Part shown: in pieces, positions 1-10,657 of the stretch
How positions within the stretch are numbered: position 1 is the first letter of the stretch
Layout: each line of letters opens with the position of its first letter
Assembly (NCBI RefSeq): GCF_002993285.1
Contig: NZ_CP027433.1
Span: 2,046,001-2,110,000 of the forward strand
From: Gordonia iterans
Lineage (GTDB): Bacteria > Actinomycetota > Actinomycetes > Mycobacteriales > Mycobacteriaceae
Direction: 5' to 3'
Length of the DNA stretch: 64,000 nucleotides
Notes under the pieces: model-generated
Told to the model about the DNA's origin: nothing
What the model saw: only the letters and a program-made list of their open reading frames with translations
Databases searched by the model: none
Translations under genes and position numbers: made by a program

Positions 1-2504
<2,504 letters not shown>

Positions 2505-2526
2505 TCGAGGGAAGCCGAGGAGCTCA

Positions 2527-2979
2527 ATGGCGCGCCTGCTGATCGTCCACCACACGCCCTCGCCGCACTGCCAGGCGATGTTCGAGGCAGTGGTGAGCGG
2601 TGCGACCGATCCCGAGATCGAGGGTGTCGAGGTGGTGCGCCGCGCGGCGCTGTCGGTGTCGACGAGCGACTTCCTCGACGCGGACGGGTACGTGCTCGGC
2701 AGCCCGGCCAACCTCGGGTCGATTTCGGGTGCTCTCAAGCACGCCTTCGATTGCTCGTACTACCAGATCCTCGACTCGACGCAGGGCCGACCGTTCGGGT
2801 TGTACCTGCACGGCAACGAGGGGACCGAGGGCGCGGAAAACGCCGTCGACCGGATCACCGCCGGGCTCGGCTGGGAGAAGGCCGCCGAGTACGTCATCGC
2901 ATCGAACAAGCCGGAGAAGGCGGTGCTGGAGGCGTGCTGGGAGCTGGGCGCGACCATCGCCGCCGGGCTGATGGGGTAG
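2527..2979 (+). CDS. Flavodoxin-like / NADPH-dependent FMN reductase family protein
   Basis: A 150-residue flavodoxin-fold protein. The N-terminus has the beta-strand and phosphate-binding loop pattern LLIVHHTPSPHCQAM. The second flavin loop region is GSPANLGSISGALKHAFD, followed by YLHGNEGTEGA. Such proteins bind FMN and act as reductases; partner and substrate are unknown. It follows the membrane protein by 22 bases, with GAGGAG upstream of the ATG, so it probably belongs to the dapB unit. A truncated relative lies at 5784-6029 beyond an inserted block. Confidence 0.85.
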   Translation: MARLLIVHHTPSPHCQAMFEAVVSGATDPEIEGVEVVRRAALSVSTSDFLDADGYVLGSPANLGSISGALKHAFDCSYYQILDSTQGRPFGLYLHGNEGTEGAENAVDRITAGLGWEKAAEYVIASNKPEKAVLEACWELGATIAAGLMG

Positions 2980-3005
2980 TCCCAGGACTCGCGCGAAACA
3001 CAGAG

Positions 3006-3014
3006 TTATCCACA
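3006..3014 (+). other. Consensus DnaA-box-like 9-mer
   Basis: TTATCCACA matches the DnaA box consensus exactly but stands alone in the 261-base gap 2980-3240, which otherwise holds no recognised gene. A single box does not make an origin. The same string is also common near 13E12/HNH-type repeats in actinomycetes (from memory), so it may mark an old insertion border. Confidence 0.25.
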
Positions 3015-3240
3015 GGCGTGATGGAGGTTGTCGGAGCCGACGCTTACGATGGTGAACGGCAGGCTCACCTGGGTCTGCCCAGAGACGCCGAGGCCCTGCC
3101 AGAGCGGACTCCGACAGGGCTCGACGCGTATTTGGCGATACCGCCCCAGCCTAGAGGGTGGCCTGCGCCCCGCAACAGGGGGTTGGTCACATTGGGGTCG
3201 GTGATGTCTTGGTCGCGGCGACGCACCAGGAGGATGCCCC

Positions 3241-4017
3241 TTGTCCGATGAACCGCTTCCAAGTCGAACCGTTCGCGAGTTCTGCCACCATTACGGCCTC
3301 GATCGAAACGCCTATCTCACCGCCCGCGCCAAATCGAAAGTCAATGCGCGCGACTGGGACACGGTGCTTTCCGCCGCCGTCCAACTCAGGCTTCTGCGAC
3401 ACGTGAGCGTTGATCGCCGCGATGATCATATCCGTCGCGAGCGTCGAAAGAAGGTCGTGACCACGCCCCGGCGACCGATCAAACCGTTGCCGCCCCCGAG
3501 GCCAGCGGTCGACGTGGATGCCGAGATCGAGCGGATGGCGGCGTCCCTTGAGAAGTGGAGCAGAGCGCTCGTCGACCTGACCCGGGAGCACGTCACGAAT
3601 GACGGCACCGGGAGGTGTGGAAAGTGTCACGAGGCCGCGCCATGCAGGTTTGAGCGGACGTTAACCAATCTCGACAAGGGTCTCGTCGAGGAGATCACGC
3701 TGTGGGAGGCGGGCGGGGGTTCACCGACCTCGGACGATCCTGAGCAGCGGTTGAGGCTGCTCTACGCAGCCCGCAATCGGTGGCGCGAGGTGCTGGTCCG
3801 GTACTCGGTCGATCACATGCTTGAGGGCACTGATCGCAAATGCACCGTGTGTCGGACCGACGCGCCGTGTGAGATCAAGGCGGCACTGACACGGATCAAC
3901 AAGGGCATCGCGCGCCAGATCGAGAACGATTATGCGATTCTCGGTGACGAGGAACTGAACGCCGCGTTTCGGCCTCGGCGGCGGCTCGACCGCTACGAGG
4001 AGCGGGACGCGCAGTAG
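3241..4017 (+). CDS. Unrecognised protein with duplicated H-x8-C-x2-C-x5-C motif
   Basis: 258 residues, family not recognised. The start is TTG, supported by AGGAGG at 3228-3233, seven bases upstream. The N-terminal 70 residues are helical and basic, like a small DNA-binding head. A Pro/Arg-rich linker (about 74-92) follows. Two copies of a unit then come with a period of 75 residues: about 97-152 and 172-227. Each has a helix, then H-x8-C-x2-C-x5-C (H117, C126, C129, C135; H192, C201, C204, C210), then a helix with NLDKGLVEEI or RINKGIARQI. The identical spacing suggests two metal (zinc) sites. It converges on the AAA ATPase gene downstream. DNA binding is inference. Confidence 0.75.
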   Translation: MSDEPLPSRTVREFCHHYGLDRNAYLTARAKSKVNARDWDTVLSAAVQLRLLRHVSVDRRDDHIRRERRKKVVTTPRRPIKPLPPPRPAVDVDAEIERMAASLEKWSRALVDLTREHVTNDGTGRCGKCHEAAPCRFERTLTNLDKGLVEEITLWEAGGGSPTSDDPEQRLRLLYAARNRWREVLVRYSVDHMLEGTDRKCTVCRTDAPCEIKAALTRINKGIARQIENDYAILGDEELNAAFRPRRRLDRYEERDAQ

Positions 4018-4127
4018 TCGTCGCTGCCCCCACCGCCCGTATCGTCGCCGGTGGGTGTCGAGGCCATCCATCGTCACCTTCTGCACCGCCCCTGGTGCCC
4101 GATCTCCCACCGGGGGCAGTGTGTCGT

Positions 4128-5378
4128 CTACGTCTCGTCGGTCTCGGTGATGCGCAAGAATGGACGAATGTGTGGATCAGCGAACCGGTAGCGATACGAG
4201 CCCTGTTTTCCCGTGCGCTTGAGGATCGTTCCGTACTGCTCGGTCACCAAGTTGCCTAACGCAACGTGGATAGCAGCAAAGTTGTCGCGGCCGCCAATGT
4301 TGCTGACCCATAGGTCCTGGATCTCGCTACCGGTCCAACTACGGCGAGAGTCGTTCGCCAGCAGTTTCATGATCTGTGTTCGCGGACGCACATCTCCGTT
4401 TCTTTCCTTCGCTAGCCGCACCCGATCCTGATAGCTGGCCGTCACAGACCGAGCGGCCTCTGTCAGCGCCGCCATCAGTTGCGCTCGACCAACAGCCTCA
4501 TCACCTGACCGTAGGGCTGCCCTTGCGACATTTAGGCCAATGAGATGGGCGAAATAGGGGAAGCCGTCACTGTAGAACACAAAGTCCTTCATGATGCCGT
4601 CCGGCACTTCCATCCCCAGCAGCTCGAACCCGCGCGCTAGAAGCGCACGAATCTCGTCATCCGGCATCCGCGGAACGCCGATCTGAGCTGTTCGTCGGAG
4701 GTAGGAGCGCGAAGATCCCAGCAGGCTTGTCGCGTCCTCGGATATGCCAATAACTACGCACTTGGCATCCGGCTCATTCCAGTCGTCACTGGCGCGATCG
4801 GAGAAACGCTCCAACAACTGCGCGACGAGTTCACGAGTCGATTCGGTACGCACGTTTTGGAAATTGTCCAGCACGAGGAGCGAGATTCCCGACTTGGACA
4901 ACAGTTCGGTCACTACGTCTACAGCAGGCTTCTCTATAACCTGATACTCAGTGTCCCTACCAACCGCACCCTTCACTGTGCCACTGAGTTTGGTGAACCA
5001 AGGGACCGATCCCTCTGCAGATACCCCTGCCTCGAAATTTCGACGTTTGGTGAATTTAGTCTCGCGGACGTCGAGCAGTTTTCGTACGACATCGTCGAGC
5101 ATTCCCGCGTAGTCCGTGTTGGCAGTGCATTCGATAGTCACCAACTTGAGTTCCAAATCCTCGGCGACATACTTGAGTAACGAAGACTTCCCGACTCCGG
5201 TGTCGCCATACATGAGGACTTGGCCCCCACGGTCCCGGATGGCATCGACGAGACGGTCCTGCACGCCCGGGTTGCCATCTGAATCTGGCTCGTTTCGGCG
5301 TTCGAACATCTTGCGCGTAACGAGCGTGCGGGGGGTGAAAACTTGCTCAGGAACGAGCTTCTCGGGTTGCGGGTCCAC
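4128..5378 (-). CDS. AAA/Orc1-Cdc6-like ATPase with C-terminal winged helix, unknown function
   Basis: 416 residues. A P-loop ATPase with Walker A GDTGVGKS at 58-65 and Walker B-like SLLVLDNFQN near 178. The catalytic Glu normally after Asp is replaced by Asn, so ATP turnover may be slow. A sensor-1-like strand VVIGIS follows. The last 90 residues (after VRPRTQIMKLL) look like a winged helix for nucleic-acid binding. The overall plan resembles Orc/Cdc6, TniB or STAND-type ATPases; the exact family is not recognised. The start is GTG; TAATCT lies six bases upstream, fitting a leaderless transcript. The gene is visibly richer in A/T than its neighbours, suggesting transfer. It converges with the Cys/His protein gene, leaving 110 bases between them. 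Confidence 0.75.
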   Translation of the reverse strand: MDPQPEKLVPEQVFTPRTLVTRKMFERRNEPDSDGNPGVQDRLVDAIRDRGGQVLMYGDTGVGKSSLLKYVAEDLELKLVTIECTANTDYAGMLDDVVRKLLDVRETKFTKRRNFEAGVSAEGSVPWFTKLSGTVKGAVGRDTEYQVIEKPAVDVVTELLSKSGISLLVLDNFQNVRTESTRELVAQLLERFSDRASDDWNEPDAKCVVIGISEDATSLLGSSRSYLRRTAQIGVPRMPDDEIRALLARGFELLGMEVPDGIMKDFVFYSDGFPYFAHLIGLNVARAALRSGDEAVGRAQLMAALTEAARSVTASYQDRVRLAKERNGDVRPRTQIMKLLANDSRRSWTGSEIQDLWVSNIGGRDNFAAIHVALGNLVTEQYGTILKRTGKQGSYRYRFADPHIRPFLRITETDET

Positions 5379-5384
5379 GCGCTG

Positions 5385-5390
5385 AGATTA
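5385..5390 (-). promoter_or_regulatory. Leaderless-type -10 of the AAA ATPase gene
   Basis: On the minus strand TAATCT stands six bases before the GTG start at 5378, the spacing expected if transcription begins at the start codon. No clear -35 was seen. Confidence 0.4.
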
Positions 5391-5438
5391 GCCGAACTCT
5401 GCCAATCGGCCCTTCACGTTCACGGAGGAGGGCGAGCT

Positions 5439-5648
5439 TCAGGCCCGCACGCCCGCTGGGGTAATGCCGAAGGTGCCCGGCGTAGCACCGCTCGTGATGT
5501 TGGCAAGCGCGAACGCTCGCGCGTCGGGGTCGTCGGCGGGCAGGAACAGCGCCCTATCGACGTCGGTATGGGACACCTCGCTGTCGGTGTAGAGCTGGTG
5601 CGCGAGTCCAGTGATCGAGCCCAAACAGTTCGCTATCAGCCGGGGCAC
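5439..5648 (-). pseudogene. Unrecognised coding remnant in the 405-base gap
   Basis: The region 5379-5783 contains no intact gene. On the minus strand a 69-residue open frame (ANCLGSITGLAHQL, then DVDRALFLPADDPDARAF) looks protein-like, and a second short coding-like stretch lies upstream in another frame near 5700-5775 (VNDGKVARVAYTDRDRA). This suggests one gene broken by a frameshift. No family was recognised. It could equally be chance in high-GC DNA. Confidence 0.22.
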
Positions 5649-5783
5649 CGCGCCGCTGTGGTCGCCGGATTCGCGGATGGCGCGGGGGTGCGACGGCGTG
5701 CAGGGTGCGCAGCGCGACGTGCCCGGTCGCGGTCGGTGTAGGCGACGCGGGCGACCTTCCCGTCGTTCACCATCTCGACGGCA

Positions 5784-6029
5784 GTGTCACACGCCTTCGA
5801 CGTCGTCTACTACCCGTGTCTGGACCAGACGGGGGACCGGCCGTACGGGCTGTTCATGCATGGCAATCAGGGGACCGAGGGCGCGCAGCGCAGTGTGCAC
5901 TCGATCGCAGGGGGCCTGGGCTGGGTCAAGACGGCCGACGACGTCGTGGTCTCAGCCAAGCCGACGAAGGACGAACTAGAGGCCTGCTGGAATCTCGGCG
6001 CGACCGTCGCCGCCCAGGTGATGAGTTAG
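5784..6029 (+). pseudogene. 3' fragment of a second flavodoxin-like gene
   Basis: The 81 codons read HAFDVVYY, LFMHGNQGTEGAQRS and LEACWNLGATVAAQVM. They match the last half of the intact protein at 2527-2979 (HAFDCSYY, LYLHGNEGTEGAENA, LEACWELGATIAAGLM) at more than half the positions. Similarity begins only a few codons before the GTG at 5784, so the N-terminal strand and FMN phosphate loop are missing. It is read as a paralogue truncated by insertion or deletion of 5' sequence. Any product from the GTG would lack half the fold and probably not bind FMN. Confidence 0.7.
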
Positions 6030-6400
6030 GGCCTCGGGGACCCGGCGGTCGCGCGCGCGTCGAGGATCTCGGCGATGTGCGCCTCCGCCCAGAGTTCGAG
6101 CGCGCGCAACGGGGTCCGGAGCGATTCGCCGAGTGAGGTGAGTTCGTACTCGACGCGCGGCGGGATCTCCAGATACTGGGTGCGCTTGACCAGCCCGTCT
6201 CGCTCCAGGCTGCGCAGGGTCTGGGTGAGCATCTTCTGCGAGATGCCGTCGATCCGCCGCGCGACGTCGTTGAAGCGGCGCGGTCCCTCGCTGAGGGCGC
6301 CGATGATCAGGACCGTCCACTTGTCGCCGATACGGTCGAGCACTTCGCGCGTCGGGCAGGCGCGATCGTAGGGATTCGGCGCCAAGGGGGTCTCGGTCAT
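6026..6400 (-). CDS. HxlR-family transcriptional regulator
   Basis: A 124-residue winged-helix regulator. The family pattern is clear: CPTREVLDRIGDKWTVLII, LSEGPRRFNDVARRI, then ISQKMLTQTLRSLERDGLV, ending in ELTSLGESL and a terminal helix. HxlR proteins often have a conserved N-terminal Cys (here C15) and many respond to quinones, aldehydes or redox stress. The ATG is supported by GGAAGGA upstream. It diverges from the NmrA-type reductase gene, and the 130 bases between them hold inverted repeats, so it probably controls that gene and itself. Its 3' end overlaps the flavodoxin fragment by four bases. Confidence 0.92.
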   Translation of the reverse strand: MTETPLAPNPYDRACPTREVLDRIGDKWTVLIIGALSEGPRRFNDVARRIDGISQKMLTQTLRSLERDGLVKRTQYLEIPPRVEYELTSLGESLRTPLRALELWAEAHIAEILDARATAGSPRP

Positions 6401-6443
6401 CGCGGTTCCTTCCGGATCGAGTGACTAAGTTACCACAAAGTGC

Positions 6444-6476
6444 CTACTTACCAGTAGAGAGCGACTCTCCTAGAGT
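6444..6476. promoter_or_regulatory. Candidate HxlR operator between divergent genes
   Basis: Two inverted repeats lie side by side: CTACT-TACC-AGTAG (6444-6457) and ACTCT-CCT-AGAGT (6464-6476). They sit midway between the HxlR gene and the reductase gene it faces. Autoregulation is inferred from arrangement only. Confidence 0.4.
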
Positions 6477-6530
6477 GATCATCGGGTCGTCGCGAACGGG
6501 TCGCGGCGCACGAACAGAAGGAGACTCTCC

Positions 6531-7181
6531 ATGGCACGCATCACGGTTCTCGGCGGTACCGGTTACGCGGGCGGCCACCTGGTCGCGGTCGCCGCGCAGC
6601 GCGGGCACTCGGTGGTGTCGTACAGCAGGTCGCTGCCGGACAACCCGGTCGACGGCGTCGAGTATCGCACCGGTGACCTGGCCGATCCGGCGGTGCTGTC
6701 GACGGCGGTCGCCGGTGCCGACGTCGTCGTGTCGGCGCTGTCGCCACGCGGAGCGCTGGAGGGCGCCGGCGTTCTCCGGGAACTGGAGAAGAAGCTCGCC
6801 GGAGCAGCCGCGGCGGCGGGCGTCCGCCTCGGCGTGATCGGCGGGGCGGGCTCGCTGCTCGTGGCCCCGGGAGGGCCGAAGGTGGCCGACACGCCGGAGT
6901 TCCCGGCCGCCGTCAAGCCCGAAGCCGACGAGATGGGCGGCGTGCTCGACGACCTCCGCGCGAGCGATCCCGCGCTGGACTGGTTCTACGTCAGCCCGGC
7001 GGGGGGATTCGGCGCGTGGGCGGCCGGTGAGGCCACCGGCGTCTACCGCATCGGCGGCGACGTCCTCGTGGCCGACGACCAGGGCGAGTCGAACATCTCC
7101 GGTGCCGACCTGGCCGCGGCCGTCGTCGACGAGATCGAAGAGCCGGCGCACCGTCGCTCCCGGTTCACCGTGGCCTATTGA
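6531..7181 (+). CDS. NmrA/SDR-type NAD(P)-binding oxidoreductase
   Basis: A 216-residue atypical short-chain dehydrogenase. The nucleotide-binding loop is [15 protein letters not shown], with [11 protein letters not shown] and [13 protein letters not shown] following as in NmrA/YwnB-like proteins. These either reduce small quinones or ketones or act as redox sensors; the substrate is unknown. AAGGAG at 6518-6523 lies seven bases before the ATG. It faces the HxlR regulator gene, a common arrangement for stress-induced reductases. Confidence 0.87.
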   Translation: MARITVLGGTGYAGGHLVAVAAQRGHSVVSYSRSLPDNPVDGVEYRTGDLADPAVLSTAVAGADVVVSALSPRGALEGAGVLRELEKKLAGAAAAAGVRLGVIGGAGSLLVAPGGPKVADTPEFPAAVKPEADEMGGVLDDLRASDPALDWFYVSPAGGFGAWAAGEATGVYRIGGDVLVADDQGESNISGADLAAAVVDEIEEPAHRRSRFTVAY

Positions 7182-7282
7182 GCACCACCGTCACCGCGCG
7201 GCAAGGACGGGCCCCGGTCCGCCGAGGCGCGGTTGCCCGCGTAGCCGCCGCGCGCCGCGTCTCGTCGGGACCGCCGGATCGG

Positions 7283-7288
7283 TAGACT
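7283..7288 (+). promoter_or_regulatory. Leaderless-type -10 of thyA
   Basis: TAGACT stands eight bases before the thyA GTG, and no ribosome site is visible in between, so the transcript is probably leaderless. Confidence 0.4.
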
Positions 7289-7296
7289 CTCCGGTT

Positions 7297-8103
7297 GTGA
7301 GCGCGACCGTCCCCACCCCGTACGAGGATCTGCTGCGGCAGGTCCTGACGACGGGCACCGCGAAAGCCGACCGGACTGGGACCGGGACGCGCAGCCTGTT
7401 CGGCGCGCAACTCCGGTACGACCTCGCCGAGGGCTTCCCTCTGATCACCACCAAGAAGGTGCATCTGAAGTCGATCGTGTACGAGTTGCTGTGGTTCCTG
7501 CGCGGCGACTCCAATGTGCGCTGGCTGCAGGAGAACGGCGTCACCATCTGGGACGAATGGGCCGACGACGACGGTGATCTCGGACCGGTGTACGGCGTGC
7601 AGTGGCGCAGTTGGCCCACCCCGTCGGGCGAGCACGTCGACCAGATCCAGGCCGCGCTCGAGCTGCTCAAGAGCGATCCCGACTCCCGCAGGAACATCGT
7701 GTCGGCGTGGAACGTCGGCGAGATCGGCCAGATGGCGCTGCCGCCGTGTCACGCCTTCTTCCAGTTCTACGTCGCCGAGGGCAAGCTCAGCTGCCAGCTG
7801 TACCAGCGCAGCGCCGACCTGTTCCTCGGCGTTCCGTTCAACATCGCCTCGTACGCGCTCCTCACGCATATGATGGCGCAGCAGGCGGGGCTCGACGTCG
7901 GCGACTTCGTGTGGACCGGCGGCGACTGCCACATCTACGACAACCACGTCGACCAGGTCCGCGAGCAGCTCTCACGCGAGGCCTTTCAGTACCCGAAACT
8001 CGAACTGCGGCAGGCGGATTCAATATTCGACTACTCGTACGACGACGTGCGGGTGGTCGGCTACGAGTCGCACCCGGCGATCAAGGCGCCGGTCGCCGTC
8101 TGA
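7297..8103 (+). CDS. thyA: Thymidylate synthase ThyA
   Basis: Makes dTMP from dUMP with methylene-tetrahydrofolate, producing dihydrofolate. The 268 residues are close to the usual 264. The N-terminal Arg loop [12 protein letters not shown], the catalytic segment [13 protein letters not shown] with its Cys, the phosphate-binding [13 protein letters not shown] and CHIYDNH are all present. The frame is open far upstream, but the GTG at 7297 gives family length and has a -10-like hexamer before it. The dfrA gene, which recycles the dihydrofolate, follows 42 bases later. An unrelated flavin-dependent synthase, ThyX, is also in this window. Confidence 0.98.
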   Translation: MSATVPTPYEDLLRQVLTTGTAKADRTGTGTRSLFGAQLRYDLAEGFPLITTKKVHLKSIVYELLWFLRGDSNVRWLQENGVTIWDEWADDDGDLGPVYGVQWRSWPTPSGEHVDQIQAALELLKSDPDSRRNIVSAWNVGEIGQMALPPCHAFFQFYVAEGKLSCQLYQRSADLFLGVPFNIASYALLTHMMAQQAGLDVGDFVWTGGDCHIYDNHVDQVREQLSREAFQYPKLELRQADSIFDYSYDDVRVVGYESHPAIKAPVAV

Positions 8104-8145
8104 GTCCGGACTGCGGCGCACGAGGCAGCGGAGAGGGGAGCAGCG

Positions 8146-8649
8146 ATGGACATCGTTCTGATCTGGGCGCAGGATCGCGCCGGCGCCATCGGGCGCCGCG
8201 GCACGATCCCGTGGACCGTCCCGGAGGACCTGGCGCACTTCCGCGAGGTCACCGGTGACGGCGCGGTGATCATGGGGCGCAAGACGTGGGACTCGCTGCC
8301 CGATCGCTTCCGCCCGCTACCGGGCCGGCGGAATATCGTGCTGACGCGGTCGGGATCGTTCACCGCAGACGGCGCCGAGACCGCGCCCGACCTGGACGCC
8401 GCACTCGACCTGGTCGGCCGCGTCGCCGCGGTGATCGGCGGCGGCGAGATCTACCGCGCCGCCTTGCGGCATGCTTCCCGCCTGCACGTCACCGAGATCG
8501 GCATGCTGGTGACCGGCGCGGACGCGTTCGCACCGGAGATCGATCTCGACACCTGGGAACAGGCGTCGGCCACGGACTGGCAGCACTCGCGCACCGGCAC
8601 CCTGTATCGCTTTCTCGAGTACCGCCGCATCGACTACGGCACCAGGTGA
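8146..8649 (+). CDS. dfrA: Dihydrofolate reductase
   Basis: Reduces dihydrofolate to tetrahydrofolate with NADPH, closing the ThyA cycle; the family is the trimethoprim target. The 167 residues begin with IVLIWAQDRAGAIGRRGTIPW. The acidic catalytic residue is in VPEDLAHFREVT, and VIMGRKTW, RRNIVLTR and AAVIGGGEIYRAAL form the cofactor site. GAGAGGGG lies upstream of the ATG. The stop overlaps the next GTG by four bases, coupling it to the DNA glycosylase gene. Confidence 0.97.
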   Translation: MDIVLIWAQDRAGAIGRRGTIPWTVPEDLAHFREVTGDGAVIMGRKTWDSLPDRFRPLPGRRNIVLTRSGSFTADGAETAPDLDAALDLVGRVAAVIGGGEIYRAALRHASRLHVTEIGMLVTGADAFAPEIDLDTWEQASATDWQHSRTGTLYRFLEYRRIDYGTR

Positions 8650-9866
8650 CTCGCGAAGTATCGCTCGCCTCGGCCCGCCGGATCGCCCTGGCCGCACAGG
8701 GATTCGCCGATCCTGCGCCCACCGGTGCCCCCACGCGCGCGCACTTGAAGCGGGTCGTCGGACGCACGCGGCTGCTGCAGATGGATTCAGTGAACATCCT
8801 CGCTCGCGCGCACTATCTGCCTGCCTTCAGTCGCCTCGGACCGTACGACGACGAGTTGCTGGACCGTGCCGCCTGGCAGTCGTCGGCGCGGTCGCCGACG
8901 CTGCTCGCCGAGTACTGGGCGCACGAGGCGGCGCTCATTCCGATCGACGACTGGCCGCTGTTCGGCTGGCGGAGACGCCAGTTCGCGGAGGGACGCTGGC
9001 GGCATACTCGGGAGGTGCTGCGGCGCAACGGTCCTCTCGCCGACGATGTGACCGCCGTGATCGCCGAGACCGGCGCGTCGACACCGCGCCAGATCGAGGA
9101 CCGCCTCGGGATCGACCGGGAGGCCGGGGCCGCGGGCAGTTGGTGGAACCGTGGCGAGGTGAAGCACGTCTGCGAGGCGCTCTTCGACGCGGGCGCACTC
9201 GCCTCGGTCCGCGACCGGCACTTCACGCGCTCGTACGACCTCGCCGAACGGGTCCTCGGACCGGAGCGTTGCGCGGCGGACATCGCCGAAGCGGACGCGG
9301 TGCGTGAGCTGGTCGCACGGGCCGGCGCCGCCCACGGGATCGCGACGGCGGCCGACCTCGCGGACTACTACCGGTTGAAGACCGCGCAGGTCCGCGGCGT
9401 GCTCGGTGACCTCATCGACGACGGCACGCTCACCGAGACGCGGGTCGCGGGCTGGGCGGAGCCCGCGTATCTGCACGCGTCGGCCCGGGCGCCGCGCCGG
9501 GTTCAGCGCTCGGCCCTGCTCTCGCCGTTCGACCCGCTGGTGTTCTTCCGCCCGCGCACCGAACGGCTCTTCGGGTTCCATTACCGCATCGAGATCTACG
9601 TTCCCGCTCACAAACGGGTCCACGGCTACTACGTCCTGCCGTACCTCCTCGACGAACGCCTCGCCGCCCGCGTCGATCTGAAAGCCGACCGCCGGGCCGG
9701 GGTGCTGCACGTGGTGGCGGCGCACCACGAACCCGACGTCGAGCCCGGCCGCGTCGCCGAGGCGCTCGCCGCGGATCTGCAGGTGATGGCGGATTGGCGC
9801 GGTCTCGGCGACGTGCACGTGCACCCGCGCGGCGACCTGTCGGAGGCGCTCGCCGCGGCGGTCTGA
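8646..9866 (+). CDS. YcaQ/AlkZ-like winged-helix DNA glycosylase
   Basis: 406 residues of the family once called DUF1006. Studied members (E. coli YcaQ, Streptomyces AlkZ) remove bulky or crosslinked bases from DNA and are built from tandem winged helices. The N-terminus has LKRVVGRTRLLQMDSVN, which contains the Q-x-D catalytic pattern of YcaQ-type enzymes rather than the Q-x-Q of AlkZ. SPFDPLVFFRPRTERLFGF near the C-terminus is also typical. The GTG is chosen because it overlaps the dfrA stop as GTGA. Coupling to folate genes may be only positional. Activity on crosslinks is inferred from the motif. Confidence 0.85.
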   Translation: MTREVSLASARRIALAAQGFADPAPTGAPTRAHLKRVVGRTRLLQMDSVNILARAHYLPAFSRLGPYDDELLDRAAWQSSARSPTLLAEYWAHEAALIPIDDWPLFGWRRRQFAEGRWRHTREVLRRNGPLADDVTAVIAETGASTPRQIEDRLGIDREAGAAGSWWNRGEVKHVCEALFDAGALASVRDRHFTRSYDLAERVLGPERCAADIAEADAVRELVARAGAAHGIATAADLADYYRLKTAQVRGVLGDLIDDGTLTETRVAGWAEPAYLHASARAPRRVQRSALLSPFDPLVFFRPRTERLFGFHYRIEIYVPAHKRVHGYYVLPYLLDERLAARVDLKADRRAGVLHVVAAHHEPDVEPGRVAEALAADLQVMADWRGLGDVHVHPRGDLSEALAAAV

Positions 9867-9916
9867 ACAGTCGCCTCGACGAGCGAAGGCGTTCGCACCG
9901 GCGTAAGTTCACGTTC

Positions 9917-10657
9917 GTGAACTGGTTCTGCGAGGGAGGGGACGGCTACGCGCGGCATCGGCCGAGCTACCCGACCAAGCTGGCGCGGATGCTCGCCGAC
10001 GCCGCACCGAGTCGTGCGTGCGCGGTCGACGTCGGCTGCGGCACCGGGCTCCTCACCGCGCTGCTCGCAGAGTACTTCGAGCGGGTCTACGGTCTGGACG
10101 TCAGCGCCGGCCAGCTGGCGCACGCGTCACCGCGGCCGCCGATCGAATACCGGGTGGCGCAGGCGGAGGCGACCGGACTGCCCGACCGGTGTGCGGATCT
10201 GATCACGGTGGCCCAGGCCGCACACTGGTTGGACCTCCCCGCGTTCTACCGGGAGGTGCGACGGATCGCGGCGGACGGTGCGGTGGTCGCACTCATCACC
10301 TACGGAACCGCCGAGCTCGAGTCCGATCTGCAGCCTCGTTTCCGGCGCTTCTACGCCGACGAGCTGGGGCCGTACTGGGAGCCCGAGCGCAGGCTCGTCG
10401 AGACGCGCTACTCCGGCATCGACTTTCCGTTCGCACCGGTGGAGATCACCGTGCCCGACATCGAGCGGGACTGGACTCTCGACGAGTTCGCCGGCTTCCT
10501 GTCCACCTGGTCAGCGGTGCGTCGCGCGGAGAAGGAAGGCGCACACGATCTGGTGGCCCGCCTCGTGGAGGACCTGTACCCGTTGTGGGGCAACGAATAT
10601 CGCCATGTCAGCTGGCCGGTGACGGTGGTCGCCGGCCGAGTCGTCGAGTCGTCCTGA
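9917..10657 (+). CDS. Class I SAM-dependent methyltransferase
   Basis: 246 residues. GYARHRPSYP near the N-terminus, the SAM-binding loop AVDVGCGTGLLTALLA, the acidic strand-2 end VYGLDVS and the segment VAQAAHWLD are typical of small-molecule methyltransferases related to the UbiE/Tam group. The substrate is unknown. The GTG at 9917 is the only start close to the family N-terminus; its ribosome site is weak, so the exact start is uncertain. It ends in TGATG, sharing one base with the AraC-type regulator. Confidence 0.87.
   Translation: MNWFCEGGDGYARHRPSYPTKLARMLADAAPSRACAVDVGCGTGLLTALLAEYFERVYGLDVSAGQLAHASPRPPIEYRVAQAEATGLPDRCADLITVAQAAHWLDLPAFYREVRRIAADGAVVALITYGTAELESDLQPRFRRFYADELGPYWEPERRLVETRYSGIDFPFAPVEITVPDIERDWTLDEFAGFLSTWSAVRRAEKEGAHDLVARLVEDLYPLWGNEYRHVSWPVTVVAGRVVESS

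Noticed and set aside
3006-3014. Possible replication origin from the exact DnaA box TTATCCACA
   Set aside because: Single copy, with no cluster, no A/T-rich stretch and no dnaA/dnaN neighbours.
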